From assembly GCF_026262505.1 (NCBI RefSeq), contig NC_067208.1, forward strand, positions 4,597,962 through 4,661,961: DNA of 64,000 bases. Reading direction: 5' to 3'. Numbering within the stretch: position 1 is the stretch's first letter; each line of letters starts with the position of its first letter. Positions 46,316-55,270 of the stretch are shown piece by piece. The translations under genes were made by a program, and so were the position numbers. Under the pieces are notes generated by a model that was given only the letters and a program-made list of their open reading frames with translations, ran no database searches and was not told the DNA's origin. This stretch comes from Trichomonas vaginalis G3 (Eukaryota; Parabasalia; Trichomonadida; Trichomonadidae).

Positions 46316-47956
46316 TTAAACATTTCTATTCATCAATATTTCATCATATGAACTTCTATACTGTGGTGGTGTACCTGTTAGATGATATTTCAAACCTTCG
46401 TCCGGTGTCCATGTCCAATATGTAGTCCTAGTAAACCAAACCTGAGGAGGATTTGTCACCTTTGAACAGTAAGTGTCATTTACACCCTGAATGATTGGAT
46501 AAGCTTTCACTTGTACTGTAACTTGTGAATTGAAAGTTTCTAATCCATCAAAGAATATACCCGCTCCATCACGTTGAACTGGAATAGTGCATAAGAATGA
46601 AGTTTGGTCTTTCCATGTTCTAGCTAATGGCGTGCCATTATCATCATTCAGTGGTCTAGTTAATGAGTCCTCGTATTCTTCTGTGCATTCATTCACTCCA
46701 TCTAAATCAGAAGCTTGAAGCATACGTGTAAAGAATATGTCACCCACTGTGGTCATCGCTTGATCGGGGAAGTTTCTGGAATCTATAGTGACCTGAAGAC
46801 CTCGAAGCATTGGATTTTCTAAAACTGTTCTTTGCATTGCATTCTTCGGAAATGTTAACACAACATCTGTAACATTATGAAGAGCGTATGAGAAATCTGA
46901 GCTGATACCTTCAGGAGTGATGCAACCTCCATTTAGTGAACGAACGTCAATATGTTGAGCTGGAATCATGAATGGATCTTCCTTACTGAATAAACGTGGT
47001 ATTGCTTTAACTGATTCTTCAATTAAACCATATCCTGGTGTAATGCATTTATCCTCTAAAACTTCCATCTTTGTGCATGAAATAATAACGTCATCAACTG
47101 TTGCGTCAGCAGATGTAGCGGCTAAGCTTGTAATTAATTTGGCAGGAAGTCCGATTTGTTGGAATTTGCGATCATATTTATAAACATGATTCATAATCTT
47201 TTCATAATTTTCATCAGTTATCTTTTCATAAACGTAATTTTGTAAATCAGCAACTCTTAACGGGTCAACCTGACAAAATACTAAAGTATCCCTGAAAACA
47301 TAATATTTAAGAATGATATCACCAAATGATTTAGGATAATCATCGAACGCCTGAAATGCTAACAAATCATTTACCGGAATAATCATATCAAAAGTGACAT
47401 CAACTTCTTCATTTGCTTTCTTGAAAACTTCTGAAGGGTCAATATATTTACCACATACTGAGTTATCATATTTTTGAACATTATTATATAACGAATGAAC
47501 AAACTTTTTAACTTTCCTTTCTGATTTTGGTTTATATGTTGCAAATGCGAAAGATTCACGGGCGCAATCCATCTGAAGATAACCAGCATCACCTCTTTCG
47601 GTTTCTACTTCTAATTGTTTAAAGCTTTGATTTGATGATTTGTAACCAACGAATAAACGCATGCATTTAAAAGCGGCATCACATGTGAAAGCTTTATTTG
47701 AAACTAGAGTTGCTTTAACTTTGCGTTTAATATATGTGTCACCTAATTGGTTCACATCATGAGCCGGATTTGTAATTCTTAAATGAGTTTGTTTATCATC
47801 AAAATATGGAGCATCAGAGTCATAGCATGAACTTTCAAGTTCTCTATAATATCTTCTTCCATCATTCTTTGCGAATATTTCATTTATCTTTTCGAATGAA
47901 TGAAATACATTTCCATTAATCGGTTTAGTGTTTGGCACTAAATAGTTAGTCGTCAT
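46316..47956 (-). CDS. Major capsid protein candidate (double jelly-roll type)
   Basis: A 546-residue protein, about the expected length for Maverick double jelly-roll capsids. Recognisable segments include VDVTFDMIIPVNDLLAFQAF followed by DYPKSFGDIILKYYVF, the form seen at the first barrel of such capsids, and FDGLETFNSQVTVQVKAYP near the second. It is adjacent to the packaging ATPase and the small amphipathic proteins. Fold is inferred from length, context and motif. The start ATG follows AATAATAA. The element 1 copy is almost identical but frameshifted. Confidence 0.78.
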   Translation of the reverse strand: MTTNYLVPNTKPINGNVFHSFEKINEIFAKNDGRRYYRELESSCYDSDAPYFDDKQTHLRITNPAHDVNQLGDTYIKRKVKATLVSNKAFTCDAAFKCMRLFVGYKSSNQSFKQLEVETERGDAGYLQMDCARESFAFATYKPKSERKVKKFVHSLYNNVQKYDNSVCGKYIDPSEVFKKANEEVDVTFDMIIPVNDLLAFQAFDDYPKSFGDIILKYYVFRDTLVFCQVDPLRVADLQNYVYEKITDENYEKIMNHVYKYDRKFQQIGLPAKLITSLAATSADATVDDVIISCTKMEVLEDKCITPGYGLIEESVKAIPRLFSKEDPFMIPAQHIDVRSLNGGCITPEGISSDFSYALHNVTDVVLTFPKNAMQRTVLENPMLRGLQVTIDSRNFPDQAMTTVGDIFFTRMLQASDLDGVNECTEEYEDSLTRPLNDDNGTPLARTWKDQTSFLCTIPVQRDGAGIFFDGLETFNSQVTVQVKAYPIIQGVNDTYCSKVTNPPQVWFTRTTYWTWTPDEGLKYHLTGTPPQYRSSYDEILMNRNV

Positions 47957-48025
47957 TTATTATTAAATAAAAAATCAAAATTAAAAGATGAAAATGAATT
48001 TTTAATTTTAATGAAATAATCAACT

Positions 48026-48241
48026 ATGGCTGCAGGTATATTTAAGAAACTGTGGGATAGAGTAAAAAGAGGAGCGCATAAAGTTTGGGAAACAATGAAG
48101 AAGGGAGCAAATTGGATATTTAAGAATAAAGAAGCAATTAGTGACGTTGCTGAATCAATAACACCAAAAGCTGCCCCAATAAGAGAAATATTAAATAAAG
48201 GAGAAAAAGTTTATCAAAGACTTCAACCGATACTAAGATAA
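48026..48241 (+). CDS. Small basic amphipathic Maverick protein (71 aa), element 2
   Basis: It begins MAAGIFKKLWDRVKRGAHKV, a cationic amphipathic helix, and ends basic (YQRLQPILR). It is divergent from the capsid gene and convergent with the 78-residue gene. It differs from the element 1 copy mostly in the second half (SITPKAAPIREILNKGEKVY). A minor virion or membrane-interacting role is inferred from composition only. Confidence 0.7.
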   Translation: MAAGIFKKLWDRVKRGAHKVWETMKKGANWIFKNKEAISDVAESITPKAAPIREILNKGEKVYQRLQPILR

Positions 48242-48265
48242 AAATAATATTTATTTATTTTTCCA

Positions 48266-48502
48266 CTATTTACCCCCTATTTTATTAAGTATTCCTTCAG
48301 CTATTCCACCAATTGCGTTACCTGCTTGTGCTCCCATCGCTGGATTACCTGCTTTTGTACCTAATACTCCACCTATGATAGTTCCTGCTGTTTTCGCTAC
48401 TGGTGCCAAAAAGTTTGCAACGGGTTTAATAATATTTTTATGAACCCAACCTGCAGCTTTCTTAATTCCATCCCATAATTTTTTAAAGAATCCTGCCGCC
48501 AT
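48266..48502 (-). CDS. Small Gly/Ala-rich amphipathic Maverick protein (78 aa), element 2
   Basis: It shares its start (MAAGFFKKLWDGIKKAAGWV) with the neighbouring 71-residue protein and continues into NFLAPVAKTAGTIIGGVLG, which could span or disturb a membrane. Compare the element 1 copy 21938-22174 (only a few changes). The convergent pair may be two products with the same leader helix. Confidence 0.7.
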   Translation of the reverse strand: MAAGFFKKLWDGIKKAAGWVHKNIIKPVANFLAPVAKTAGTIIGGVLGTKAGNPAMGAQAGNAIGGIAEGILNKIGGK

Positions 48503-48568
48503 TTTTGATTTAATATTAATTAAAAAATATATTTCATCACTTATATTCTAATTTTTATTTAATGATAA

Positions 48569-48937
48569 ATGAAACCGATTTTAAAAATGAATGAAACAGA
48601 GGAGGAAGAAATAAATGAAAGTGAAAATGTTCAACAAAAAATAAACGTTGTTAAACCAATTACTGAAATAAAAATTTTTTCATCTGTTGAAGAATTTAAT
48701 GACTATTATGCTAATAATAAAAAATTATTTGAAGAATTGACAACATGTAAATTGAATAAAATGTTTAAAGTTGATGGATTCAAAATTTCAAAAATAAAAG
48801 GAGCGGTTAGTTTGAAATCTATTCCTCAATCAAGAATCACCTCATTAATGAAAATAGATGATTTAACAAAAAGAATAGAAGAGATTGAAGAAAGAATGAA
48901 TCAAATAATTGATTTCATAAATTCAAATAATCATTAG
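48569..48937 (+). CDS. Conserved Maverick hypothetical protein (122 aa), element 2
   Basis: The same protein family as 22242-22649 but without the nine-residue palindrome insertion: KMFKVDGFKISKIKG here against KVEDRVQDPEGHGFKISK there. It has an acidic N terminus and coiled-coil C terminus (DDLTKRIEEIEERMNQIIDF). It is the last intact gene before the right end of element 2. Function unknown. Confidence 0.7.
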   Translation: MKPILKMNETEEEEINESENVQQKINVVKPITEIKIFSSVEEFNDYYANNKKLFEELTTCKLNKMFKVDGFKISKIKGAVSLKSIPQSRITSLMKIDDLTKRIEEIEERMNQIIDFINSNNH

Positions 48938-48966
48938 TTTCAATTTATTTTTAAAGTTTATTTTAC

Positions 48967-49035
48967 TCATTCATGACTCCATTGATTCCAATCAGGATTT
49001 AAACAATGTTTAATTATTGAATAACCTGACATCAT
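48967..49035 (-). pseudogene. Remnant of the TIR two-module gene (22 codons)
   Basis: MMSGYSIIKHCLNPDWNQWS followed by two residues and a stop is a collapsed version of the element 1 TIR protein (MMSDIPRLIKHCLNPEWVKL ... SWNQWSHN), with the middle removed in frame. The ATATATATAGATG box upstream of the start is kept. It shows that element 2 once had the longer element 1-type end. Confidence 0.8.
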
Positions 49036-49101
49036 CTATATATATAGCTTCTTTTATGTATGAATTCAAAAACGTAAGAATAAAAACCGTAAGAATCATA
49101 C

Positions 49102-49260
49102 ATTTTTAAATCTTGATTTATTCAAAAACGTAAGAATAAAAACCGTAAGAATCATACATTTTTTACTTCATATGTTAAAAAAAATGATACAAAATCGTTC
49201 AATATTGTATGAATTCTTACGTTTACAAAAAAAGTCACACAACCCGCATCATATACTACT
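49102..49260. repeat. Element 2 right terminal inverted repeat
   Basis: Complement of 29415-29574. Just inside it, 49063-49101 repeats part of the terminal sequence (ACGTAAGAATAAAAACCGTA), giving a partial tandem duplication of about 58 bp. Confidence 0.88.
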
Positions 49261-49266
49261 AATATT
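49261..49266. repeat. Target-site duplication of element 2, right copy
   Basis: AATATT, matching 29409-29414. Confidence 0.9.
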
Positions 49267-49473
49267 GCGAACAAATTCTGAAGTAAAATCGCGATCAATA
49301 ATTGAAAATTACGATCATATACTGAAAAATGACGATCGAATTGAATGAATAGAATTATATCTAAGAAAAAATAAATTGTATTTAGAAGATGAACAAAGAA
49401 AGGTGTATGCTAAAAATCATTTAACAATAAATGGAAATAAAACGAAATTGTTAAAAGAAAAAAATGAAAATTG

Positions 49474-51244
49474 TTAAGGGTGCACACGAGAGGATCATGT
49501 AAACTTCAGAATTTAGAACCTTATTTTTAGGCATTATCTTGGCTACCTATTTAGGCTCGAAAAGCAAAAAAATATCAAAAAATACAACTTGACTCCATTA
49601 TGACCCTTTCATGGAGGTAGTTTTTATCCGCTAGTATTTTCCCTTTGAATCTCTTTACAATTCGAAATCAAATTCAAAACTCAGTAGAAGAAAGGAAGAA
49701 TCGACTTACTACGGTTGTAATACGAATAAATACATATATTTAATTATTTTTATTTACATAATAATTGTTTGAAGCTCATATTCCAACAAATTTTTAAATA
49801 AAAACATTAAAATGTTGAAAATGTTCATATATTTTAATAGGTTTTTGGCACTTTATTGAGGAATTACTACATACATAGTCGAACTGAACTTGATATTTTG
49901 AAATTTAAATTATTTATCAAAATTAAAATTTAACTTGAAATTTATAATTATTTAGTCATATTTTGCATAATTCTAAGTAGATTTTGTAAAAAATCAAGAA
50001 AGAAAAATTTTAACGTGCTTTATTTTTTCTTTTTTATAATAATACATATTATTATATAATTAACATATTCATAATGTTTCACCCTTTCAAAAATATAATC
50101 CTCCTCCTCTCAAATAAACGTACATATGGGTGGCCTCTTTTTTCAAAAAATTAAAATTTGAAATTTTGGGCTCAAATATTAGAGATTTTTTCAACCTTCA
50201 ACGATATATGTTGTCTATATCTAGTCATGTGATTTTATCCCAAGCATATGGGGATTCTAAATTTTTGTCCCTATCGTTATCCCAATTGAATTTTTTTTTG
50301 GAATTTAAAAATTTTTTTTCTCCATGTAAACTTAAATTTTAATTTTTACCACTAAAATGCAATATTTCAACAAATTAATGAGTAATAATATTTTAATTTA
50401 TAATAAATATTATAAATCTCCTCAATTTAATGTAATTATTGTATTAATTTTTGTTGAAAATATAAAATCTTCAAGTAAATGATGTGAATTTAATATTTTT
50501 AGAATGTTGTTTAATTGTACTATATTATGCATGTAAAATTTTGTTACAATACATTTTATATGGGATCCCCATTGCCCAATTGAGAGAAAATTGAGAGGTG
50601 GGATTGGGCTAGCCCAATTCAAAATATCCCAGGTGGAAATAAAAAAATTAACAATTCAACATAAAAAAGCATCTTAAATAATAATGATAAAAAGAAATTT
50701 TGTATGAATTTCAATCAAATTTGTTTTTATTCAACTTAAGAAATCACTTCATTAATGAAAGAAGTCGGGTTCACAACATATCCCGATCTTGAAACGAAAC
50801 AACATGTTTTTTTGATGCCCTAAACGGGGGGGGTCGCCAGCAAAAAAAAAAGATGTCAAAATTTATCCCAAAAATTTAAAAAAAATCGAAGAAAGTGCAT
50901 CCCAGGGATTATAAAATTTAAGTTTTCACATCTCTACTATATCAGACCTCCTTTCTTTTTGATACTTAACATTGTTCCTAAATCTTAGCCGTTAAGGCTG
51001 TTCTGAAAATATTTTTTTTCGAAAAAATTCGAAAAAAATTCTTAAAATTCAAAAATCCCTTAATTCCTGAGGATTTTGGAAAAAAGTTTTTACATGAACA
51101 TGTGTATATTATATGAAGTATATTGATAAGGTAAAAATCAAATTTTATTGCATATTCATCGAGAAAATAAACTAACGAATCCCTCAAAATTGAGAGGGTA
51201 ATCCTCCTCCTCTCAAATAAACGTACATACGGGTGCACCCTTAA
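49474..51244. mobile_element. Putative non-autonomous DNA transposon remnant bounded by TTAAGGGTGCAC
   Basis: TTAAGGGTGCAC at 49474-49485 is exactly inverted at 51233-51244. The 1.77 kb between has no gene. A 37-bp segment (TAATCCTCCTCCTCTCAAAT...GGGTG) occurs at 50096-50132 and again at 51199-51235 in the same orientation, suggesting a nested or tandem end. The outer TTAA or TA could be the target duplication (piggyBac- or Tc1/mariner-like). The ends are related to the repeats at 24311 and 28120. Other contents are AT-rich and unremarkable. Confidence 0.5.
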
Positions 51245-51312
51245 ATAATATATTATTTTTTAGTCATAAGAATAAAAATATAGTAGTTATAAAAGGAATT
51301 AGACTTCATATA

Positions 51313-52986
51313 TTAATTCTTTTTCTCTGTAGATGTGGAACGTTTGCTTTTCGATCTCTTTCGATGAACTTGAAAATATAAGTTATTATCGCTGAGAATC
51401 CTTTCCGAAATAGGAGCTTTACGTTTAGGAGGATTGTCGGATGAATTTTGTTTTTTATTGTTTGATTTTGTTGTTATGGAAGATTTTTTCTTATTTTTTT
51501 CAGAATTTTGCTTGCTATTAACTGAAACTTGTTTTGACGGCCCAACAATAGCATTTGTAGTAGGAAGAATTCCCAATAACGAGCGCATTTTCGATAATTG
51601 TTTTTCAATATGATCAAGAAGGTCCAGCTTATGTTCTAGATTACTAGACATTTGATTTGTAGAAGGATAGTTTTGATTTTCTGGTTCTAAATCTGTAGAG
51701 TCTGCAATATTTGAATTTTCGGAGCGAATTGGAGCATCTGAACCTTGATTTGTATCGGCTTGCTCAAAATTAGTTTGAATTGGAGTGGATGAATTAAAAT
51801 CTGGATGATTTAATGTTTCATTAAATAATGCCATAATTTTTTCTCTTTTTTCATTAATAAACTTAGTGATCATTGTATCTTTATCTGTTAGATTGATCGA
51901 TTTGAGTATATCTGCATCATGAACTGGAATATTTTCGAACAATGAACTCGATTCTATGGAACCATATGGAGAAATCTCGTTCTGAGCCAAAGAAAGATCA
52001 CTTACGTTGTATTGTTTGATAGAAAAAATTGTTTTCTCAAGTTCTTTTTGAAAGCAGTCAAGAATATAATTTTTGTAGCTATCAGTGATAACGGTTTTTA
52101 TATGGCGCTCGATCTTCTGGTTATTTTTGATGGCGTTATATTTATCTAATTGGATTTGAGATATCTTCTTAATAGCTTCATAAATGTTTGGATGTTTTAA
52201 CGAAGAAAATTCTGAATGCATACTCTCGAGGCAATCATTAGTGAATATTGCAGTTGCATTATTATATTGAGATATTAAATTGTAGTGCGGCAACCAAACT
52301 TTGTTGAAATAATCAATATAATCTTTGATCGAATCAACTTTATTTTGATTAATTATATGCATTGTAAGTACAAATTCTTCATGAGACATGAATGGAGTAA
52401 TAGAATATAGCTTAAATAAAGAAGTTTGTAAAGTATTGAAATTTTTTGTATAAAATGCTACAAGTTTCCTGTGTAAAGCTTGTTTGAAATGAAATAGGCA
52501 TCCAATTATACGGACTTTAGGGAAAATTTGTTGAAGTGCCTCTATCATTCCCTTTTCAAAATCACAATGAATTTGAATTAGCTTTGAAAATTGAATACCC
52601 TTGACAGTAAAAATATATTCAAATGCCTTCTTATAAGATTCAAATGTGCGGTTTTTCATGAATATAAATAAAAGTGGTAGATATTGATTTGTTGAAGGTT
52701 CACAAATCATAATTGTTAGCATCTGTCCTTTTTGAAAATGTTTTGGTGTAATTTTAAAAGTTCCATCGCAAAATAAATCTGTGGCTTCTTTTGCAAATTG
52801 AATTGCCTTCTCAAAACCAAAAAACATCGTCTCACAATTTGCTTGAAAATCATGGCCAATGAAAAACTGCTCGCCATTTATTAAACAAAAATTAGTAATT
52901 TCATCGTCTGTAATTTTTTCTCCAACAGAAAATTTAGTTAGTATACATATCATGTGTACGGAGGCACTGCGCGCCTCCTTACCCAT
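51313..52986 (-). CDS. Mutator-like (MULE) transposase, 5' end altered
   Basis: A 557-residue ORF from ATG 52986. A MULE DDE domain is visible: DLFCDGTFKITPKHFQKGQM with the first Asp, HCDFEKGMIEALQQIFPKVR with the second, GCLFHFKQALHRK just after, and a later acidic region. The C-terminal 150 residues are low complexity and end basic (KRKAPISERIL..., HRKRSKSKRSTSTEKKN). The first about 15 residues (MGKEARSASVH) are encoded by a GC-rich palindrome (52960-52978) at the edge of element 3, so the natural N terminus may be lost; MICILTKF (52953) is another possible start. Usual upstream zinc-finger parts are missing. Confidence 0.82.
   Translation of the reverse strand: MGKEARSASVHMICILTKFSVGEKITDDEITNFCLINGEQFFIGHDFQANCETMFFGFEKAIQFAKEATDLFCDGTFKITPKHFQKGQMLTIMICEPSTNQYLPLLFIFMKNRTFESYKKAFEYIFTVKGIQFSKLIQIHCDFEKGMIEALQQIFPKVRIIGCLFHFKQALHRKLVAFYTKNFNTLQTSLFKLYSITPFMSHEEFVLTMHIINQNKVDSIKDYIDYFNKVWLPHYNLISQYNNATAIFTNDCLESMHSEFSSLKHPNIYEAIKKISQIQLDKYNAIKNNQKIERHIKTVITDSYKNYILDCFQKELEKTIFSIKQYNVSDLSLAQNEISPYGSIESSSLFENIPVHDADILKSINLTDKDTMITKFINEKREKIMALFNETLNHPDFNSSTPIQTNFEQADTNQGSDAPIRSENSNIADSTDLEPENQNYPSTNQMSSNLEHKLDLLDHIEKQLSKMRSLLGILPTTNAIVGPSKQVSVNSKQNSEKNKKKSSITTKSNNKKQNSSDNPPKRKAPISERILSDNNLYFQVHRKRSKSKRSTSTEKKN
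52960..52978. repeat. GC-rich palindrome at MULE/element 3 junction
   Basis: GGAGGC-actgcgc-GCCTCC. It stands out in AT-rich DNA and marks the boundary between the transposase gene and sequence with element 3 composition. It could be the element terminus or an inserted mini-palindrome. Confidence 0.5.
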
Positions 52987-53141
52987 TATATGTGAATTTG
53001 ACACTTTACGAAACCGTTAACGTATATTTTACAACACGAACGACAACACTAACTTAGCCTTAAATATTTATAAAGCCACCAACCACTTCACCTCACTAAC
53101 GTTTTCACAAACGACTTCACTACTGTAAAAAATAAACGTTC

Positions 53142-53462
53142 TCACTTACAAAAGTATTGCAACTCCTCCCATTGCTGTGCTTCACATAACAGCTCATAAT
53201 CTTCTGACTCACTTTCTTCTTCATATAGGTCAAAGTCACTGTCAAAATAAATGTTAGTAAGTTTTGACAAAGCTAATGAAACACGTTTACCGTTTGTATC
53301 GTATGCTTGTATAAACTTTCCATTCTTCATTCCTTCATAAACGCTCAAACTAACTTTACCCTTTCTCCCTCGTATCTGATAGAATGTATTTTCACGAGGA
53401 ACGAAGAACATATTCTTGAACTCATGATCGTTGTAGTTTGTTATCTCAATAGTTTTCGTCAT
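53142..53462 (-). CDS. Hypothetical acidic protein, element 3 (106 aa)
   Basis: Start ATG at 53462 (MTKTIEITNYNDHEFKNMFF); the frame continues upstream without ATG. Upstream is the Maverick-type T-rich leader ending TTTTGGATGTAATG. The protein ends in an acidic stretch (DLYEEESESEDYELLCEAQQ). No domain recognised. It is the outermost gene on the left side of element 3, and an operator-like palindrome lies about 110 bases upstream. Confidence 0.6.
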   Translation of the reverse strand: MTKTIEITNYNDHEFKNMFFVPRENTFYQIRGRKGKVSLSVYEGMKNGKFIQAYDTNGKRVSLALSKLTNIYFDSDFDLYEEESESEDYELLCEAQQWEELQYFCK

Positions 53463-53572
53463 TACATCCAAAATAAAATAAAAAATAATTTTAAAAAATA
53501 AACTTAAAAATTAATGATATCACCACTCCCACACGTATGAAAACATAGCACAAAAATAAATTTAGGTGAAGT

Positions 53573-53586
53573 GGTGAGATCTCACC
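53573..53586. promoter_or_regulatory. Operator-like palindrome GGTGAGATCTCACC with iterated half sites
   Basis: A 14-bp palindrome centred on AGATCT, followed at 12-base steps by TTTCACC and TCTCACC. The geometry matches 37779 and 62224, where the half site is TCTAACC. It lies between two leftward genes, upstream of 53142-53462. Confidence 0.6.
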
Positions 53587-53619
53587 TCTTTTTTCACCTC
53601 TTTTCTCACCCTGTTGAAT

Positions 53620-54147
53620 TCATTGCTTTATAACTCTCTTCCTTGGTTTCTTTTTAGTTGCTTTCTTCACGTCTGTCTCCAACTTGACTGTCTTTCTTCT
53701 TCGTCCATAATGATACCAATTACTTCCACCAGTCAATGGGTCAAATGGTCGTTCATAAGGGTTTCCATACATTCCATAAGGTCCGTATGGAAGAACTACT
53801 AGTGGAGAAGAAACATTTTCTTTAGTTCCATCGACTCTATTTAAATGTATTGTTTCACCTTTCATCTGGTCATTAAAGTCTTTTGCGTGTTTTGCAAACT
53901 CATCGTCCTTTCCTAAAGCATTTTCTGACTCAGTCGCAACCAAATTGGATGCTTTATTTATGAGCCCTATTTTATTTAATCTTAACTTCTTTGCAACCCA
54001 GCCTCCAATCTTTCCTTTATTTGCATCTAATGTCTTCGAAACCCTTCCTCCACTCATTTTATTTACTGCGTCATAAGCTCCAAGTGCTTTTACTCCAAAT
54101 GCTAATGCTTTTGTTCCCATTGCGCCTAAAGCTGCCCAATCTACCAT
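53620..54147 (-). CDS. Virion-type protein candidate with basic tail (175 aa), element 3
   Basis: A hydrophobic Gly/Ala-rich N-terminal stretch (MVDWAALGAMGTKALAFGVK) recalls the small amphipathic proteins of elements 1 and 2. The middle has a Pro/Tyr/Gly-rich run (VVLPYGPYGMYGNPYERPFD), and the C terminus is strongly basic (KKATKKKPRKRVIKQ), which suits DNA binding inside a capsid. Role inferred from composition and from the neighbouring capsid-type genes. It lies one base upstream of no other gene; the next gene's stop abuts its start. Confidence 0.6.
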   Translation of the reverse strand: MVDWAALGAMGTKALAFGVKALGAYDAVNKMSGGRVSKTLDANKGKIGGWVAKKLRLNKIGLINKASNLVATESENALGKDDEFAKHAKDFNDQMKGETIHLNRVDGTKENVSSPLVVLPYGPYGMYGNPYERPFDPLTGGSNWYHYGRRRKTVKLETDVKKATKKKPRKRVIKQ

Positions 54148-54372
54148 TTACACCATATTAAAATCATCTCTCTTCAATATTATCTCATAAAAGTTCTCAT
54201 TACTGGAGAAAGTCAATGAAACATAAGCGTTCTCACGGGCTTCGCCCTCACCGCTTTGCGGTCTATCTAACTTCTTTCTTATCTCATCTATACGCTTCAA
54301 AATGTCTGAACAATTGCTAACATCTTCTACAACAGTTATTTCATCATGAATGACCTTCAAGAACAAGCTCAT
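54148..54372 (-). CDS. Small hypothetical protein with palindrome insertion (74 aa), element 3
   Basis: It begins MSLFLKVIHDEITVVEDVSN. Its stop abuts the start of 53620-54147, and its start abuts the stop of 54373-55254, forming a tight leftward series. The DRPQSGEGEARENA segment is encoded by two mini-palindromes (54237-54247 and 54251-54261) that match the module inserted in the element 2 polymerase. The C-terminal strand-like NFYEIILKRDDFNMV is unassigned. Confidence 0.6.
   Translation of the reverse strand: MSLFLKVIHDEITVVEDVSNCSDILKRIDEIRKKLDRPQSGEGEARENAYVSLTFSSNENFYEIILKRDDFNMV
54237..54261. repeat. Paired mini-palindromes inside a coding sequence (element 3)
   Basis: GGGC-ttc-GCCC (54237-54247) and CCGC-ttt-GCGG (54251-54261). 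On the coding strand this reads CCGCAAAGCGGTGAGGGCGA and then AGCCCGTGAGA, nearly the same as 31624-31650 in the element 2 polymerase gene. Confidence 0.8.
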
Positions 54373-55254
54373 TTAATATGCTATTAAAATCATCTCAATA
54401 ATGAGTCCATCCTTTCCGTCTTTGGGTAGCACAACATCTTTCATTGAAGAAGGTTCGACAAGTCTTATGTTAAACTTACTGACAAAGTTTGTTATACTAT
54501 AATGCTTCGGCGGCGAATACATATAGTTTGAAAGACATAATATAGATTCTTCAGCAAATTCACTTATACTGGATTTTATAACAATGTTCTCACGAGACCA
54601 AATACCACCAATTGACAATCTTGTAAGCAATCCTGCTGAACCTTCTACTGTAAACGTCGATGGTAACATTCCACGAAGGTCATCTATTGACATTGTTGAG
54701 TCACTGAATTTAAAGATTTTCTTAAAGCAATCGTCATTATCTAACCATGCAATAGCTTTGAAGTTTTCATTCGAATATACATCTGCTTCATTAAATGTAA
54801 AACCTGACTTCTTTGCAGAGACGACTTTAAAATCTATTGAGTTTGTTTCAAAATTATATGCTATGGTAACTTCTGAAGGTAATGGATGCCCTTCCGCAGT
54901 AAGTTGTTCTCTCACTACCGTTTGAAGCTTTGTATTAAAAACTTTCATGTCATCTCCTGTATCTAAGTTCACATACACAGCAACAGGGAAACTATCTTGC
55001 TTCTTTGTTTCATCATTATATCTCAAAACATTAAAGTTCTTCAATAATATTGTTCTTCCTGCTGGAATACTTCGAACCTGTCTGATTTCAATAGCTTTCT
55101 CACCTCCTACATACTCTACCCAGTGTCTTGGATATTCATAAGTATACTGACTTTCTTGAATTTTGGTTGGTTTCATCATAACATGTTCATAGTATATCTT
55201 TATACTCTTGTCAGTTAGACTCGGTGCTATGTTCTGAATATTTCTGACTTGCAT
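54373..55254 (-). CDS. Capsid-type jelly-roll protein candidate (293 aa), element 3
   Basis: Start chosen at ATG 55254 (MQVRNIQNIAPSLTD) because the longer frame would overlap the divergent ATPase gene. A beta-rich protein ending in FNIRLVEPSSMKDVV and DGLIIEMILIAY, similar in form to the end of the 159-residue element 2 protein. Probably a minor capsid protein; it is shorter than a double jelly-roll capsid. Only 16 bases separate it from the ATPase start, so both share one promoter region. Confidence 0.6.
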   Translation of the reverse strand: MQVRNIQNIAPSLTDKSIKIYYEHVMMKPTKIQESQYTYEYPRHWVEYVGGEKAIEIRQVRSIPAGRTILLKNFNVLRYNDETKKQDSFPVAVYVNLDTGDDMKVFNTKLQTVVREQLTAEGHPLPSEVTIAYNFETNSIDFKVVSAKKSGFTFNEADVYSNENFKAIAWLDNDDCFKKIFKFSDSTMSIDDLRGMLPSTFTVEGSAGLLTRLSIGGIWSRENIVIKSSISEFAEESILCLSNYMYSPPKHYSITNFVSKFNIRLVEPSSMKDVVLPKDGKDGLIIEMILIAY

Positions 55255-55270
55255 TTTTAATGGAGATAAA

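Larger units (their letters stand above)
29415..49260. mobile_element. Maverick/Polinton element 2, near-complete (19,846 bp)
   Basis: It is bounded by a 6-bp target duplication and inverted repeats of about 160 bp. It carries the defining Maverick set: protein-primed DNA polymerase B, retroviral-type integrase, A32-like packaging ATPase, major capsid candidate and jelly-roll minor capsid candidates. It also has a primase/SF3 helicase, KilA-N protein and fibre. All main genes are open, so it may be autonomous or able to form particles. Its right end holds a deleted remnant of the TIR gene seen in element 1, so its ends have been rearranged. Confidence 0.93.
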
